From assembly GCF_016464305.1 (NCBI RefSeq), contig NZ_JAEIOJ010000014.1:1-64000 (forward strand): a DNA stretch of 64,000 nt. Reading direction: 5' to 3'. Below, in pieces: positions 19,061 through 29,529 of the stretch. Below the pieces are notes generated by a model. That model did no database searches, had not been told where the DNA came from, and saw only the letters and a program-made list of their open reading frames with translations. Made by a program: the position numbers and the translations under genes. Origin of the DNA: Umezawaea beigongshangensis. GTDB lineage: Bacteria; Actinomycetota; Actinomycetes; Mycobacteriales; Pseudonocardiaceae. Numbering within the stretch: position 1 is the first letter of the stretch; each line of letters starts with the position of its first letter.

Positions 19061-20512
19061 ATGGCCATGTCGGGTTTCGTGGGCAGACAGGCCGAGCTGC
19101 GCCTCTTGCGCAAGCGCCTCGACCGGGTGATCACCTCACGGGAAGGGGCCGCGATCGCCATCCGCGGACGACGGCAAGTGGGCAAGTCCCGACTGGTCCA
19201 GGAGTTCTGCGACCGGGCCGACGTCCCCTACTTCTACTTCGCCGCCACCAAGGGCGCGTCATCGGTCGAGTCGATCACCGCCTTCTTCTCCGAACTCGCC
19301 GACTCGTCCCTGGCCGCCGGACAGGCAGGTCCGCCCACCGGGGTCACCGGCGGATGGCCCGACGCGTTCCGCGTCCTGGGCGCGACGCTGCCGGACACCC
19401 CGGCGGTCGTGGTGCTCGACGAGTTGCCGTGGTTGGCCGAACAGGACGAGGTCTTCGACGGCGCGTTGCAGACCGCGTGGGACCGGCTGTGGTCACGGCG
19501 CCCTGCGTTGCTGGTGCTGCTGGGCAGCGACCTGCACATGATGGAACGCCTCACCGCCTACGACCGCCCCTTCTACGGACGTGCGGACAACCTCGTGCTC
19601 GGACCGCTCAACCCCGCCGAGACCGGACAGGCCCTCGGCCTGGACGCGGCGGACGCCATCGACGCCCACCTCGTCACCGGCGGACTGCCCGGCATCATCC
19701 GCAGCTGGCCCCACGCCATGCCACCGGCCGACTTCCTGCGCGGGGAATGCGACGACCCGGCCGCGCCCCTGTTCGGCGTGCCCGAGTCCTCCCTGCTGGC
19801 CGAGTTCCCCTCACCCGACCAGGCCCACCGCGCCGTGGAATCGATCGGCGGGGACAACCGCACCCACGCCAACATCGCCGCCACCGCCGGAAGCAACCAG
19901 GGACACATCCCCTCCGGAACACTGTCACCGCTGCTGCGCCGACTCACCGAGGAGAAACGAGTCCTGGCGGTGGACCACCCGCTATCCACCAAGCCCGGCA
20001 AACCAGCTCTCTACCGGATCGCCGACAGCAACCTGCGCTTCTACCTGCCCATCGGACGCGCCGTCCAGGAACAAGCCCGCCGCGGACGCCCCCACATCGG
20101 CACCCGCATCCTGCAACGCCAATGGACCAGCTGGCGCGGACGCGCCGTCGAACCACTCATCCGCGAAGCACTGGAACTCGCCGGACAAGCCGGCCAACTG
20201 CCCTGGCTCGACACCACCGCGGTAGGCGGCTGGTGGAACCGACAGCACAACCCCGAAGTCGACCTCGTCGGAGCCGACCGCTCCCCCGTCGCCAGCCGCA
20301 TCGACTTCGCCGGGTCGATCAAGTGGATCGGCAGCGCGTTCGACCGTCACGACCTCGAAACACTCCGCCACTCCGCCAACCACGTCCCCGGCTACGAGAC
20401 AGGCCGCTCCGGCATGGCCGTCGTGTCCCTGTCCGGCACGGACATCGACACCGACGACGCCGACCTCGTATGGGGACCGCAAGAGATCATGGACTGCTGG
20501 AAGACTGGCTGA
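19061..20512 (+). CDS. Archaeal-type AAA ATPase with C-terminal DUF234-like domain
   Basis: A protein of about 483 residues. It begins FVGRQAELRLLRKRLDRV and has a P-loop AIRGRRQVGKSRLVQ near residue 32 and Walker B AVVVLDELPWLAEQ near 113. Family members have a winged helix and then a nuclease-like DUF234 domain. Here the C-terminal segment NPEVDLVGADRS...AGSIKW keeps the D-V-D-L part, but the usual E-(C/V)-K-W reads S-I-K-W, so the nuclease site may be weakened. The start is ATG 19061 or 19067. Such genes are common on mobile islands; the role is unknown. The family call is firm, the function is not. Confidence 0.75.
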   Translation: MAMSGFVGRQAELRLLRKRLDRVITSREGAAIAIRGRRQVGKSRLVQEFCDRADVPYFYFAATKGASSVESITAFFSELADSSLAAGQAGPPTGVTGGWPDAFRVLGATLPDTPAVVVLDELPWLAEQDEVFDGALQTAWDRLWSRRPALLVLLGSDLHMMERLTAYDRPFYGRADNLVLGPLNPAETGQALGLDAADAIDAHLVTGGLPGIIRSWPHAMPPADFLRGECDDPAAPLFGVPESSLLAEFPSPDQAHRAVESIGGDNRTHANIAATAGSNQGHIPSGTLSPLLRRLTEEKRVLAVDHPLSTKPGKPALYRIADSNLRFYLPIGRAVQEQARRGRPHIGTRILQRQWTSWRGRAVEPLIREALELAGQAGQLPWLDTTAVGGWWNRQHNPEVDLVGADRSPVASRIDFAGSIKWIGSAFDRHDLETLRHSANHVPGYETGRSGMAVVSLSGTDIDTDDADLVWGPQEIMDCWKTG

Positions 20513-20544
20513 ACAGTCCGGCAGACTGCGCCGCTTGAGTGCGT

Positions 20545-20862
20545 GTGGGCTTGACCCGTTTTGGCGGACATCCGAGATCAGGGGACGCGTGTCCCCGGAG
20601 GGTTGTTCCATCATGGAGCCCATGGGCAGGAAGAAGCGGCGGCCTCGGCGGTCGTTCACCGCGGCGTTCAAGGTCGAGATCGTGGAGCTGTGCTCGCGGG
20701 GTGACCGATCGGTGGGTCAGGTCGCGTAGGACTTCGACCTGACCGAGACCGCGGTGCGGCAGTGGGTCGTGCAGGCCGAACGCGACGCTGGCACCCGAGC
20801 CGACGGGTTGACCACCGACGAACGCGAGGAGCTCGCGAGGCTGCGACGGGAGAACCGCCACC
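20545..20862 (+). pseudogene. IS3-family orfA remnant cut by IS copy B
   Basis: From ATG 20613 the frame encodes MGRKKRRPRRSFTAAFKVEI, typical of IS3 OrfA helix-turn-helix proteins, and after an in-frame TAG at 20727 continues DFDLTETAVRQWV...ELARLRREN. The sequence stops at the left end of IS copy B (20863), and no OrfB is found on its other side. It is therefore a dead fragment with both a nonsense codon and a truncation. Confidence 0.8.
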
Positions 20863-22054
20863 TGTGGGGTTCCACAACTCTGCACCTGAGCGCTGAGCTG
20901 CGGTGATCGCGCATCATGGGCTGTAGAGGCATGATCGCAAGGCGTGGCGTTACGACTGCTGTACCTGATCTTCGTCCGGCTCGTTGGCTGGTTGGTCCTG
21001 CTCGGCCGGTCATCGGCGGCCAAGGACGCCGAGATGCTGGCGCTGCGGTACGAAGTCGCCGTACTGCGCCGCAGCAACCCCCGCCCGCGGCTGGAGTGGG
21101 CCGACCGAGCGGTGCTCGCCGCGCTGGTGCGCCGACTCCCCCGGCTGCTGTACGAGCACCGTTTGGTGACGCCGGGCACCGTCCTGCGATGGCACCGGCG
21201 CCTGGTCGCGAAGAAGTGGACCTACCCCCACCGCACCGGCCGCCCACCGACCGACGACATCGTCGTGGCGTTGATCCAGCGGATGGCCCGGGAGAACGCT
21301 GGCTGGGGCTACCGCAGGATCCAAGGTGAGCTGCTCAAGCTCGGCCACCGGGTAGGCGCTTCAACGGTCCGCCGCGTGCTCAAGCGCCTGCGGGTACCGC
21401 CCGCGCCCCAGCGCGACACCGACATCTCCTGGCGACGGTTCCTCCGAGCGCAGGTCGCGAGCGTGCTGGCGTGCGACTTCTTCCACGCCGACTGCGCCGT
21501 CACCCTCAAGCGGGTCTACGTGTTCTTCGTGATGGACATCGCCACCCGCTACGTCCGCATCCTCGGCACCACCACGGATCCAGACGGCCCTTGAACAACA
21601 CAACAAGCCCGCAACCTACTGATGGACCTCGGCGACCAGGCAGACGACTTCCGGTTCCTCATCCGAGACCGGGCCGGCCAGTTCACCACCTCATTCGACG
21701 CCGTCCTCGCCGGCGCCGGCATCCAGGTCGTGAAGATTCCACCACGGTGTCCACGAGCCAACGCTTACGCCGAACGGTTCGTCGGCACCGTCAGACGCGA
21801 AGTCACCGATCGCCTGCTCATCATCAACGAACACCACCTGAGAACAGTGCTGCAGCGCTACGCGGTCCACTACAACCACCGACGACCACACCAAGCCCTA
21901 CAACTCGCCCCACCACAACCAGACCACCCGACCGCAAAGCCTAGCTACACGTCGATACGCCGCCGACCCGTCCTCGGCGGCCTCATCAACGAGTACGAAC
22001 CCACAGCCGCCTAACCGCAGGTCAGGCCACATGGATGACTTTTGGAACCCCCCA
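20863..22054. mobile_element. Insertion sequence copy B (rve/IS3-like, 1192 bp)
   Basis: The left end TGTGGGGTTCC matches the right end GGAACCCCCCA with one change. The whole unit parallels copy A at 17818-19008. It is inserted in an older IS3 fragment, so the region has been hit repeatedly. Confidence 0.8.
20944..22014 (+). pseudogene. rve-family transposase of IS copy B, disrupted
   Basis: It has the same architecture as copy [35 protein letters not shown] and RFVGTVRREVTDR. The first part runs to a TGA at 21592, where copy A has a Trp codon (TGG); the rest continues in the same frame from the next codon to 22014. A single nonsense mutation therefore seems to be the only lesion. Confidence 0.85.
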
Positions 22055-22146
22055 ACGCTGCAGCAGGCCAGAGCCGTGACGGCCACTTCCGCAGCCACGG
22101 ACGCAACAATCTGGCACCACTGCGAGTTTTAAGGTACTTTGCAACT

Positions 22147-22635
22147 ATGTCCATCGCTGCGTCAGAGATCAACTTCAGCGATCTGTCGAACAAGCCGGCC
22201 GACTCCGTCCGCAAGCTCCAGGAGTCGCCGAGCCGGACACTGCTCGTGCACCGCCGCGGCGACGAGGAGGACCTGGTCCTCACCACGGCCAGCAGGGCAC
22301 AGGAGGTCCGCGAGGTCGTCTCGACCACCACCGCCCTCTTCGTGGCGCTGATGCAGCACAGCGAGAGCGTCCGGGACCTGGTGACCGACGTGATGCCCAC
22401 GGCCTTCCCCTGGGTACGATTCCTGCCGCGCGAGGACATGCAGGCATTCGTCGTCGAACTCGTCGACACCCTGCAAGCCGCCGACTCGCTGGGCACCCCG
22501 GCCCCGGTCACGCAACTCATCAGCCAGTGGCAGCACACCGCCGAAGTCCACGCCGACCCACGACTCCTCGCGATCCTCCGCCAGGACGGCGAAGACCTCG
22601 GTGACGTCCCCGCACCGGGAGCAGCCACCGCGTGA
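22147..22635 (+). CDS. Antitoxin, prevent-host-death-like actinomycete family
   Basis: A 162-residue protein. The N-terminal 60 residues (EINFSDLSNKPADSVRKLQE ... LVHRRGDEEDLVLTTASRAQE) have the shape of a Phd/YefM-type DNA-binding antitoxin, followed by a helical extension with MPTAFPWVRFLPREDMQAFV. Similar proteins in Streptomyces are paired with RelE-like toxins. The start codon ATG 22147 follows an AT-rich patch. It overlaps the next gene by GTGA, so the pair is co-translated. It should neutralise the toxin and repress the promoter. Confidence 0.7.
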   Translation: MSIAASEINFSDLSNKPADSVRKLQESPSRTLLVHRRGDEEDLVLTTASRAQEVREVVSTTTALFVALMQHSESVRDLVTDVMPTAFPWVRFLPREDMQAFVVELVDTLQAADSLGTPAPVTQLISQWQHTAEVHADPRLLAILRQDGEDLGDVPAPGAATA

Positions 22636-22988
22636 GTCCGAAGAAAGGCGATCCTGTCGCCCCGCCCACCATCGGGGACGAGTGGCGCATCCGCTACTGC
22701 ACCACCGAAGCGGTCAAGGGCTGGCAGGACCTCGAAACCCGAGCATCGGGCAACCTGCGCCAGGCCTGGGAGACCATGCGCAACGACCCAGGCCCGGGTC
22801 CTGGCAAGCCGACCAACCGCCACCACCAACTCAAAGGCAGCCTCGCCCACGGCATGCACAACGGGAAGACCCTGCCCCGCTGGCAGATCGAGGTCACCGG
22901 CGGCGACCGCATCTGGTACCTGCTGGACGCCGACAAGCACACCGTATGGGTGCAGTACGCAGGTGCCCATCCCAAAGCCACCGAGTAG
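22632..22988 (+). CDS. RelE/ParE-like toxin
   Basis: A 118-residue basic protein with TTEAVKGWQDLETRASGNLR, then HHQLKGSLAHG, RWQIEVTGGDRIWYLLDADK and HTVWVQYAGAHPK at the C-terminus, which fits the RelE superfamily fold (core strands and a terminal Val-x-Val-x-x-Ala-x-x-His-like end). It probably acts as an mRNA interferase. GTG start inside the antitoxin stop. The module would stabilise the island against loss. Confidence 0.7.
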   Translation: MSPKKGDPVAPPTIGDEWRIRYCTTEAVKGWQDLETRASGNLRQAWETMRNDPGPGPGKPTNRHHQLKGSLAHGMHNGKTLPRWQIEVTGGDRIWYLLDADKHTVWVQYAGAHPKATE

Positions 22989-23346
22989 AACTTAAACGTC
23001 GCACACGGACATCGCGCAGTTGAGCGCAATCAAGTGACCAAGTCGTCTCCGGGAGCAAGACAGCCATAGTCGCGACAACTGCAACACCGACACCGCTTGA
23101 TCGACAGTTAAAGCTGTGGTACTTCAATTCGCAGATCAGAGCTGCGCAGCCAACTTTGGCACCCGCACCCACGCGGGTTCAAGGCGTGCGCAGGGCAGAG
23201 CTTGGGAATTGCGGACTGCGCAGGCCCCAGGCGATGTGTTGCGCCGGTAGGCGTGCGGCGCCCATTCACCACCGGGCCGACTCGCTCGAGCGCGTCGATC
23301 TTCGGCAGCGGTCCCGCACTTCTACGGAGTGCGCGGAGAATCTGAG
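22989..23346. other. Intergenic region before the STAND gene
   Basis: About 360 bp with no convincing gene on either strand. It lies after the toxin and must hold the promoter of the STAND-TPR gene. I see no clear palindrome or terminator. Confidence 0.4.
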
Positions 23347-25422
23347 GTGGAGACTCATCGGGTGGACGTGCGCAACCGAGTGGCCGCGGAGTCTGTGGGG
23401 AACGTCGTCCAAGTCGGTGTCGCGCATTTTCACCCGGCGGCGCCGGTGGTGCCGTGCCAGCTTCCGGCAGTACCCGCCCCGTTCGCCGGACGGGTCGTCG
23501 AACTGGCCGTATTGGACCGCCGCGCGCCGGTGAACGTGATCGTCGGCATGGGCGGCATCGGCAAGACCTGGCTCGCCGTCCGGTGGGCGCACCTGCGGCG
23601 CGAGTGGTTCCCGGATGGGCAGTTGTTCGTGGACCTGCGCGGGTTCAGTCCCGAGGGTCGGGCACTCGCCTCGGAACGGGCCTTGCGTGCGTTCCTCGCC
23701 GCGCTCGGTGTACCGCACGACGCCATACCCGTCGACCTGGACGCACAGGCAAGCGTGTACCGGAGCCTGCTGGCGGACAAGCAGGTACTCATCGTGCTGG
23801 ACAACGCCGCCGATGCGCGACAGGTCGAGCCGCTACTACCCGGCTGCGACACGTGCACGGTCCTGGTCACCAGCCGGCGACGACTCAAAGACCTGATCAC
23901 TCGATACGACGCGCGGCACCTGCCGCTGGACGTGTTCGGATCCGATGACGCCCATGCCGTGCTGGTCCGGCGACTGGATGCCGGCCGGATTGCCGTCGAA
24001 CCGACTGCGGTGGCCGACCTGTTGCGGCTGTGCGCCGGTTTCCCGCTCACCCTGGGCATCGTCGCCGCTGGCGCGTGCACGCACCCTAAGCTGCCGTTGA
24101 CCGAGTTCGCCGCCGAACTGCGCGACCTCGACATGCCCGAACTCCACGACACCGTGCTGACATGGTCACTGCGCAGGATGCCCGCCGCGCAGCGAACCGC
24201 ATTCGCCCTGCTCGCCCACGCGCCCGGACCCGACATCGGTCTGCCCGCCGCGGCACGCCTTATCGACCTGCCCCACCGGGAAGCCCGCGTGCTCCTCAAC
24301 GACCTGACCGACGCGTCCCTGCTCGAACGCAGACCTGACAGCCGCTACGCGCTGCACGGCCTGGTCCGCGCCTTCGCCACCGGCCTTCGACTTCCCGCGT
24401 CCGTCCGCGCCGAGGCACTGTCCCGGGTGGTCCACTTCTACACCACCGCGGCACACGCCGCCGACCGCGTGCCCAACCCGAGCAGGCCTGCGCTGGCGTG
24501 GCGCGGTGACCCGCCGGTCGAGTTGCACGACCTGGACACCGCACAGGCGTGGTTCGACCGCGAGCACGCCAACCTGCTGTCAGCCCAGCTCGTCGCCGAT
24601 CATCCCGCAGTATGGCACCTGGCGTGGTGCCTCAACGACTTCCACCGCCGACGCGACCTCCGCCACGACGAACTGGCCACCTGGCAGGCCGCCCTGTCCG
24701 CAGCCGACCACCTCGCCGATCCGCACGCCCGCACCCGTGCCCACCGCTTCCTCGGCCGCGCGTGCAACGAACTGGGCCACTACGAATCCGCCGCCCACCA
24801 CCTGAACCAGGCCCTCGCGCTGAGCCCGGATCCCGTGCAGCACGCCCACGCCCACCGCGAGCTGGCCCGCACCTGGTCCCAATGCGATGACGATCACCGA
24901 GCACTACACCACGCCACCCGCGCCCTGGAAATCTTCTGCGCCGCGGACGAACCGGTGTCCCTGGCCCGCAGCTTCAACCAGATCGGCTGGTACACCGCCC
25001 GCTTGGGCGACTACGACACCGCCCGTGCCCACTGCCGGACATCCCTGGCACTGCACCGCGAGCTCGACGACCCGGACGGTCTGGCCGACACCGAGAACAA
25101 CCTCGGCCACATCGGGCACCGCGCCGTCAGACACCTCGAAGCCCTCACCCACTACACCAACGCACTGACCGCGTTCCGCATCCGCGGCAGCACCTGGCAG
25201 ACCGCACAAACCCTGAACCACCTGGCACACACCCATGCCGCGCTGGACAGACACGACCAAGCTCGAGCGGCCTGGACCGAAGCCCAATCCCTATACCACC
25301 GGATGGGTCGCTTCCCCGACCCCGACCGAGCCACCGCCAACCTGCACCCCGCGCGCTACTCCCAGGCAAGTTCGCCACCCCCGTGGCCTTGTGCCTGCCG
25401 AAAACATGACCCATGCAGGTAG
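23347..25422 (+). CDS. NB-ARC STAND protein with TPR repeats, 3' end replaced by IS
   Basis: About 690 residues. A short N-terminal stretch ([10 protein letters not shown]...[18 protein letters not shown]) precedes the NB-ARC core: [20 protein letters not shown] (P-loop), [13 protein letters not shown] (Walker B), VLVTSRRRL (sensor) and [12 protein letters not shown] (GxP). A helical linker then leads to TPR-like repeats from about residue 440. The frame continues into IS copy C (from 25390), so the last eleven residues are IS-derived and the native C-terminus is lost. Start: GTG 23347 behind GGAG; an earlier GTG lies at 23329. Such proteins act as regulators or antiphage sensors. No effector domain is visible in what remains. 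Confidence 0.75.
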   Translation: METHRVDVRNRVAAESVGNVVQVGVAHFHPAAPVVPCQLPAVPAPFAGRVVELAVLDRRAPVNVIVGMGGIGKTWLAVRWAHLRREWFPDGQLFVDLRGFSPEGRALASERALRAFLAALGVPHDAIPVDLDAQASVYRSLLADKQVLIVLDNAADARQVEPLLPGCDTCTVLVTSRRRLKDLITRYDARHLPLDVFGSDDAHAVLVRRLDAGRIAVEPTAVADLLRLCAGFPLTLGIVAAGACTHPKLPLTEFAAELRDLDMPELHDTVLTWSLRRMPAAQRTAFALLAHAPGPDIGLPAAARLIDLPHREARVLLNDLTDASLLERRPDSRYALHGLVRAFATGLRLPASVRAEALSRVVHFYTTAAHAADRVPNPSRPALAWRGDPPVELHDLDTAQAWFDREHANLLSAQLVADHPAVWHLAWCLNDFHRRRDLRHDELATWQAALSAADHLADPHARTRAHRFLGRACNELGHYESAAHHLNQALALSPDPVQHAHAHRELARTWSQCDDDHRALHHATRALEIFCAADEPVSLARSFNQIGWYTARLGDYDTARAHCRTSLALHRELDDPDGLADTENNLGHIGHRAVRHLEALTHYTNALTAFRIRGSTWQTAQTLNHLAHTHAALDRHDQARAAWTEAQSLYHRMGRFPDPDRATANLHPARYSQASSPPPWPCACRKHDPCR

Positions 25423-26631
25423 GGGGGCTTGAACCCAAGACCTCGAAGCGCTCACAGCACGGCTGCGTCCGCCGTGGTATCGACCAGCACGGCGTGATGA
25501 CCGGCTGTGCTGCTCCGACTGGTTTACCTCGGCGTGACCGACGCGTTCGCGCTGCTGCGCCTGCTGTCCATGAGCGACCGGGACAAAGACTACGGAGATC
25601 CTGGCGCTACGGCACCAGATCATGGTCCTGGAACGCCAACTCGGAGACGCCCGCCCACGGTTCTCTCCCGGCGACCGGGCGTTCCCCGCGGCGCTGCCGC
25701 ACCACCTCCCGACCGCCACGCTTCATCGGCTTCGACTGCTGGTCCGTCCGGACACGGTGCTGCGATGGCACCGCGACCTCCTCGCGCCCCACCACGCCGC
25801 CAGATCCCGTCCCAAGCGGCCCGGCCGACCACGGACCATCCGCTCGATCCGACTCCTGGTGCTGCGAGTGGCACGGGAGAATCCCGCTTGGGCTACCGCC
25901 GCATCCACGGAGAACTCCTCCTACTCGGCATCAAGATCTCCGCGTCCACGGTGTGGCAGATCCTCAAGAACGCCGGAATCGACCCGGCACCCGAACGCAC
26001 CACGACGACCTGGTCGGCCTTCCTCCGCTCACAGGCCGACGCACTCCTGGCCTGCGACTTCTTCGAGACTCCATGTTGAGCGGCACCCGACTGTACGTAC
26101 TCGCGGTGATCGAGCACACCAGCCGCCGGATCCGCGTCCTCGGCACCACCGCGCACCCCACCGCCACCTGGGCCACCCAAGCCGCCAGAAACCTCGCCAT
26201 GGACCTCGGCGACGCAGGCCGACACGCGCGATTCCTGATCCGCGACCGCGACGAAAGTACCCCGCACTGTTCGACGCCGTCCTCGCCGACGCCGGCATCC
26301 AGATCGCCCTCAGTGGCGTCCGGATACCGCGGATGAACTCGATCACGGAACGCTGGATCCGCATCTGCCGACGCGAACTACTCGACCGCACCCTCATCCG
26401 GAACCAACAACACCTACTCCACGCCCTGCACGAGTACGAGCACTTCTACAACAACCACCGCCCCACCAAGTCATCGACAACGCACGACCACTGCGCACGC
26501 TGCCACCAGCCGTCACCAATCAAACAGCGGTCACCCGACTCGACATCCACCGACGACAACAACTCGGCAGCATCCTCAACGAGTACCTGCGCGCCGCCTG
26601 ACCTGCACGGACGACATTTTCGGTAAGCACA
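25390..26631. mobile_element. Insertion sequence copy C (rve/IS3-like, 1242 bp)
   Basis: The left end TGTGCCTGCCGAAAACATGA and the right end (reverse complement TGTGCTTACCGAAAATGTCG) form imperfect inverted repeats; further in, both carry a (C/G)(A/G)TGCAGGT block. It is the same type as copy D (28283-29529). It interrupts the 3' end of the STAND-TPR gene. Confidence 0.8.
25507..26600 (+). pseudogene. rve-family transposase of IS copy C, disrupted
   Basis: Pieces of an integrase-core transposase lie in several frames: [57 protein letters not shown] and ERWIRICRRELLDRTLI. Compared with copy D it has lost a G near 25890 and has further indels near 26075 and 26255. It also shares with copy D the shift between the first 25 codons and the main frame. 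Confidence 0.85.
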
Positions 26632-26750
26632 GATCTCCCGACGAATACCCCGCGCCACTCGACCTCGTGGACAGCATTCCCGTCAAGCAGAACAGCACTA
26701 TCCCGAAATGAGAAGCCCCTGACCGATCAGTGACTTCCCTGACACACAGG

Positions 26751-27632
26751 TCATTGGTAGACCTTGATCTCCGATGAGTGTGCACGGAACGAAGCCCGCG
26801 GCCAGAAGATTTGGTGCAGCATCGTCGACGGTGCATCAGCGGCATCCAACACCGCTATAGCGGACAACAGCGCAGGACCATAGCCTTGGCGGGCCACATC
26901 AGCGGTTACTCCGAGGTCCGCACGTCGGAAAATCCATGCTGCGAACCCGAAGACCACCAGGGCGATCAATCCCTGGTAGAGCAGCACCATACCCGCGAAC
27001 AAGGCGACCAGGAACGCGGCGAACACGACCAGGTAGAACAGCAATCCCACCCCGGCGCCGAACTCCGTTTTGGGTTTCAAGCCGTCAGCGACTCCGCCCA
27101 TCCCCTTGCCGACGACTCGCACCAATTTGAACACCAGGTAGGTGAACGCGATGCCCAAGATCATCGGTAACGCGGCCCACAAGCACAGCCCCAGAATCGG
27201 TGCAATGAAGTTCTCCTGCCGCCGCGTCCGCTGAACAAGCAGTGCTTGCAACTCATCAATGTCCAACCGCTCCAGGGCGAGGCGCGGCACCGTGACGGCG
27301 TGGAACCCGATGTCCGAGAATACGTCGTCGTGGTTTGTAATCAGGATCGGACGGGAGTCAGAGGCGCCACCGACGCCCCGACTGAGCGGCTCGAGGCGTC
27401 GCCACTCCTCCGGACTGGGAACCCGACCGCCGAGTGCCGTCAGCAGTGCCAGGTTCATCGATTTGACGAGAATGAATGGAAGTGTGGCGATCATGACGAC
27501 GGCGGTCGTCCAGAGCACACCCCCCTCCATCTGCGGCACGACGCCAGCCAATCCTGTGATACTGACGAAAGACGCCCCGATAATCAGCAGGAGCACACCG
27601 ACTAGAGCTAGTTTTCCCTTGTGTGCGAGCAT
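26751..27632 (-). CDS. Membrane protein, M48/HtpX-like but without zinc motif
   Basis: A 293-residue protein with about five hydrophobic helices: residues 8-30, 40-62, and three between 145 and 240 (e.g. GLLFYLVVFAAFLVALFAGM). The layout resembles HtpX-type M48 peptidases: helices, then LERLDIDELQALLVQRTRRQ where an active enzyme has L-x-x-x-E-L-x-A-V-L-A-H-E-L-G-H, later RRADLGVTADVARQGYGPAL where M48 has E-x-x-A-D. The HExxH is replaced by QRTRR, so it would not bind zinc. The resemblance is my reading of the pattern, not a search result. It is flanked by insertion sequences and lies opposite to its neighbours. Confidence 0.5.
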   Translation of the reverse strand: MLAHKGKLALVGVLLLIIGASFVSITGLAGVVPQMEGGVLWTTAVVMIATLPFILVKSMNLALLTALGGRVPSPEEWRRLEPLSRGVGGASDSRPILITNHDDVFSDIGFHAVTVPRLALERLDIDELQALLVQRTRRQENFIAPILGLCLWAALPMILGIAFTYLVFKLVRVVGKGMGGVADGLKPKTEFGAGVGLLFYLVVFAAFLVALFAGMVLLYQGLIALVVFGFAAWIFRRADLGVTADVARQGYGPALLSAIAVLDAADAPSTMLHQIFWPRASFRAHSSEIKVYQ

Positions 27633-27813
27633 CGTTCAACCCATCCGTCACAGTGTGCACCGTTCGGCGGCACGTGGAGCCCGAAGGAGGACCCGGTCAG
27701 CATGCCGCAGATCGAAGAGTGATCCAACTTTCCCGATCAATCCCGATCAGCGCGTCGTCAGTCCGGCATACTGGTGCGCAGACGAATCGCGATGGACTCA
27801 AGGAGGAGGCGGT

Positions 27814-28297
27814 AGTGACATCCGACGGATCGACACCGCTCGGCGAACCCCCGATTCCTGACGAACCCGCATCTTTGCGGGAGTTCGCTGAACGCCTCCA
27901 GGCCCTGCGGGTGTGGGCTGATGTGGGGCCTCGGGCCCTGCCCGGCATGGTCGAGACGGAAAGACGCAAGCGCGGAATTCCATCGCACGAGGTATACACG
28001 GCCTACTCGACCCTGCACAACCTCTTCCAGGCTGATCGCAAGCGGTATGACACCACACTGCTGTTCGACACGATCCGAGCATTGCTCAGGCAGGGACAGC
28101 AGCATCCGCAGAAGTTGGAACAGCAGGTGGAGGCGTGGCGCCGGGCTTTCTACCGTGCGCGTGCGATGCCGTCCCGCATCGCCAGCTACCTGGGATTCAC
28201 CCTGGGCCCCTTGAACACAGGTTGTCGGATCCTGGAGGGCAACGGGGAGCGTCCGATCGAGGAAGATGACGTGCGCGTGATCTGTGCCTGCCGATAA
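27814..28297 (+). CDS. Helical regulator-like protein, truncated by IS copy D
   Basis: It starts at GTG 27814 behind GAGGAGG. The first 70 residues (SLREFAERLQALRVWADVGP...YTAYSTLHNLFQADRKR) look like the N-terminal DNA-binding region that precedes NB-ARC domains in actinomycete STAND regulators. The next 70 are helical. The frame runs into IS copy D at 28283, so the last five codons are IS sequence and an unknown C-terminal part is missing. No remnant of the 3' part is found beyond the IS. Confidence 0.5.
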
Positions 28298-29529
28298 CCT
28301 CATCCATGCAGGTAGAGGACGCACAGCGCTTGGGGTTCCGAGGCGCTCAGGGGCACGGCTGCCATCCGCTGCGGCATCGACCAGCACGGCATGATGACCG
28401 ATCGTGCTGCTCCGACTGGCCTACCTCGGTGTGACCAACGCGTTCGCCTTGCTGTGCTTGCTGCCGATAAGCGACCGGGACAAGGACAGAGATCCTAGCG
28501 CTGCGGCACCAGATCACCGTCCTGGAGCGCCAACTCGGAGACGCCCGTCCGCGGTTCTCCCCCGGCGACCGGGCATTCCTCGCCGCCCTGCTGCACCGAC
28601 TCCCGGCTGCCACGCTTCGTCGACTCCGACTACTGGTCCGGCCGGACACGGTGCTGCGGTGGCACAGGGGCCTCATCACACGCCGCCACGCGGCCAGATC
28701 CCGACCCAAGCGGCCCGGCCGACCACGGACCATCCGCTCCATCCGGCTCCTGGTTCTGCGTCTGGCGCGGGAGAATCCTGCCTGGGGCTACCGCCGCATC
28801 CACGGCGAACTCCTCGTACTCGGCATCAAGATCGCAGCATCCACCGTCTGGCAAATCCTCAAAGACGCCGGAATCGACCCGGCACCCGAACGCACCTCGA
28901 CAACCTGGGTGACCTTCCTCTGCTCGCAGGCCGACGCGCTCCTAGCCTGCGACTTCTTCGAGACCACCACCCTGAACGGCACCCGACTGTACGTACTCGC
29001 GATCATCGAACACGCCAGCCGCCGGATCAGCGTCCTGGGCGCCACCGCACACCCCACCGCATCCTGGGTCACCCAAGCCGCCAGAAACCTCGTCATGGAC
29101 CTCGAAGACGAAGGCCAACACGTGCGGTTCCTGATCCGCGACCGCGACGGGAAGTTCCCCGCTCTGTTCGACGAGATCCTCGCCGACGCCAGCATCCAGG
29201 TCGTTCTCAGCGGAGTCCGCATCCCGCGGATGAACGCGATCATGGAACGCTGGATCCGTAGCTGCCGCCGCGAGTTCCTCGACCGCACCCTCATCTGGAA
29301 CCAACAGCACCTGCTCCACGCGCTACGCCACTACGAGCACTTCTACAACACCCACCGGCCCCACCAAGGTATCGCCAACGCCCGACCGTTGCAGCCGCTG
29401 CCACAACCGGCCACCGATCAAGCAACCCTCACCCACCTCGACATCCGCCGACGACCGCGACTGGGAGACATCCTCAACGAGTACCATCACGCCGCCTGAC
29501 CTGCACGGACGACATTTTCGGCAAGCACA
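28283..29529. mobile_element. Insertion sequence copy D (rve/IS3-like, 1247 bp)
   Basis: Ends TGTGCCTGCCGATAAC ... GTTTTCGGCAAGCACA-type, matching copy C. The left end interrupts the regulator-like gene and the right end abuts the integrase fragment at 29530, so the insertion came with loss of everything between those two genes. It is the least damaged IS in the window. Confidence 0.8.
28489..29499 (+). CDS. rve-family transposase of IS copy D
   Basis: The frame open from about 28489 to 29499 encodes [20 protein letters not shown], the helix-turn-helix part [49 protein letters not shown] (first Asp), FLIRDRDGKFPALFDE (second Asp) and MERWIRSCRREFLDRTL with the Glu region; all DDE elements are present. 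The first 25 codons (GTG 28404, LLRLAYLGVTNAFALLCLL) are in another frame, joined by what looks like a one-base offset at 28480-28490. Copy C has the same offset modulo 3, so this may be a frameshift site and not damage. Otherwise the first start in frame is ATG 28651. Confidence 0.75.
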   Translation, partial: EILALRHQITVLERQLGDARPRFSPGDRAFLAALLHRLPAATLRRLRLLVRPDTVLRWHRGLITRRHAARSRPKRPGRPRTIRSIRLLVLRLARENPAWGYRRIHGELLVLGIKIAASTVWQILKDAGIDPAPERTSTTWVTFLCSQADALLACDFFETTTLNGTRLYVLAIIEHASRRISVLGATAHPTASWVTQAARNLVMDLEDEGQHVRFLIRDRDGKFPALFDEILADASIQVVLSGVRIPRMNAIMERWIRSCRREFLDRTLIWNQQHLLHALRHYEHFYNTHRPHQGIANARPLQPLPQPATDQATLTHLDIRRRPRLGDILNEYHHAA

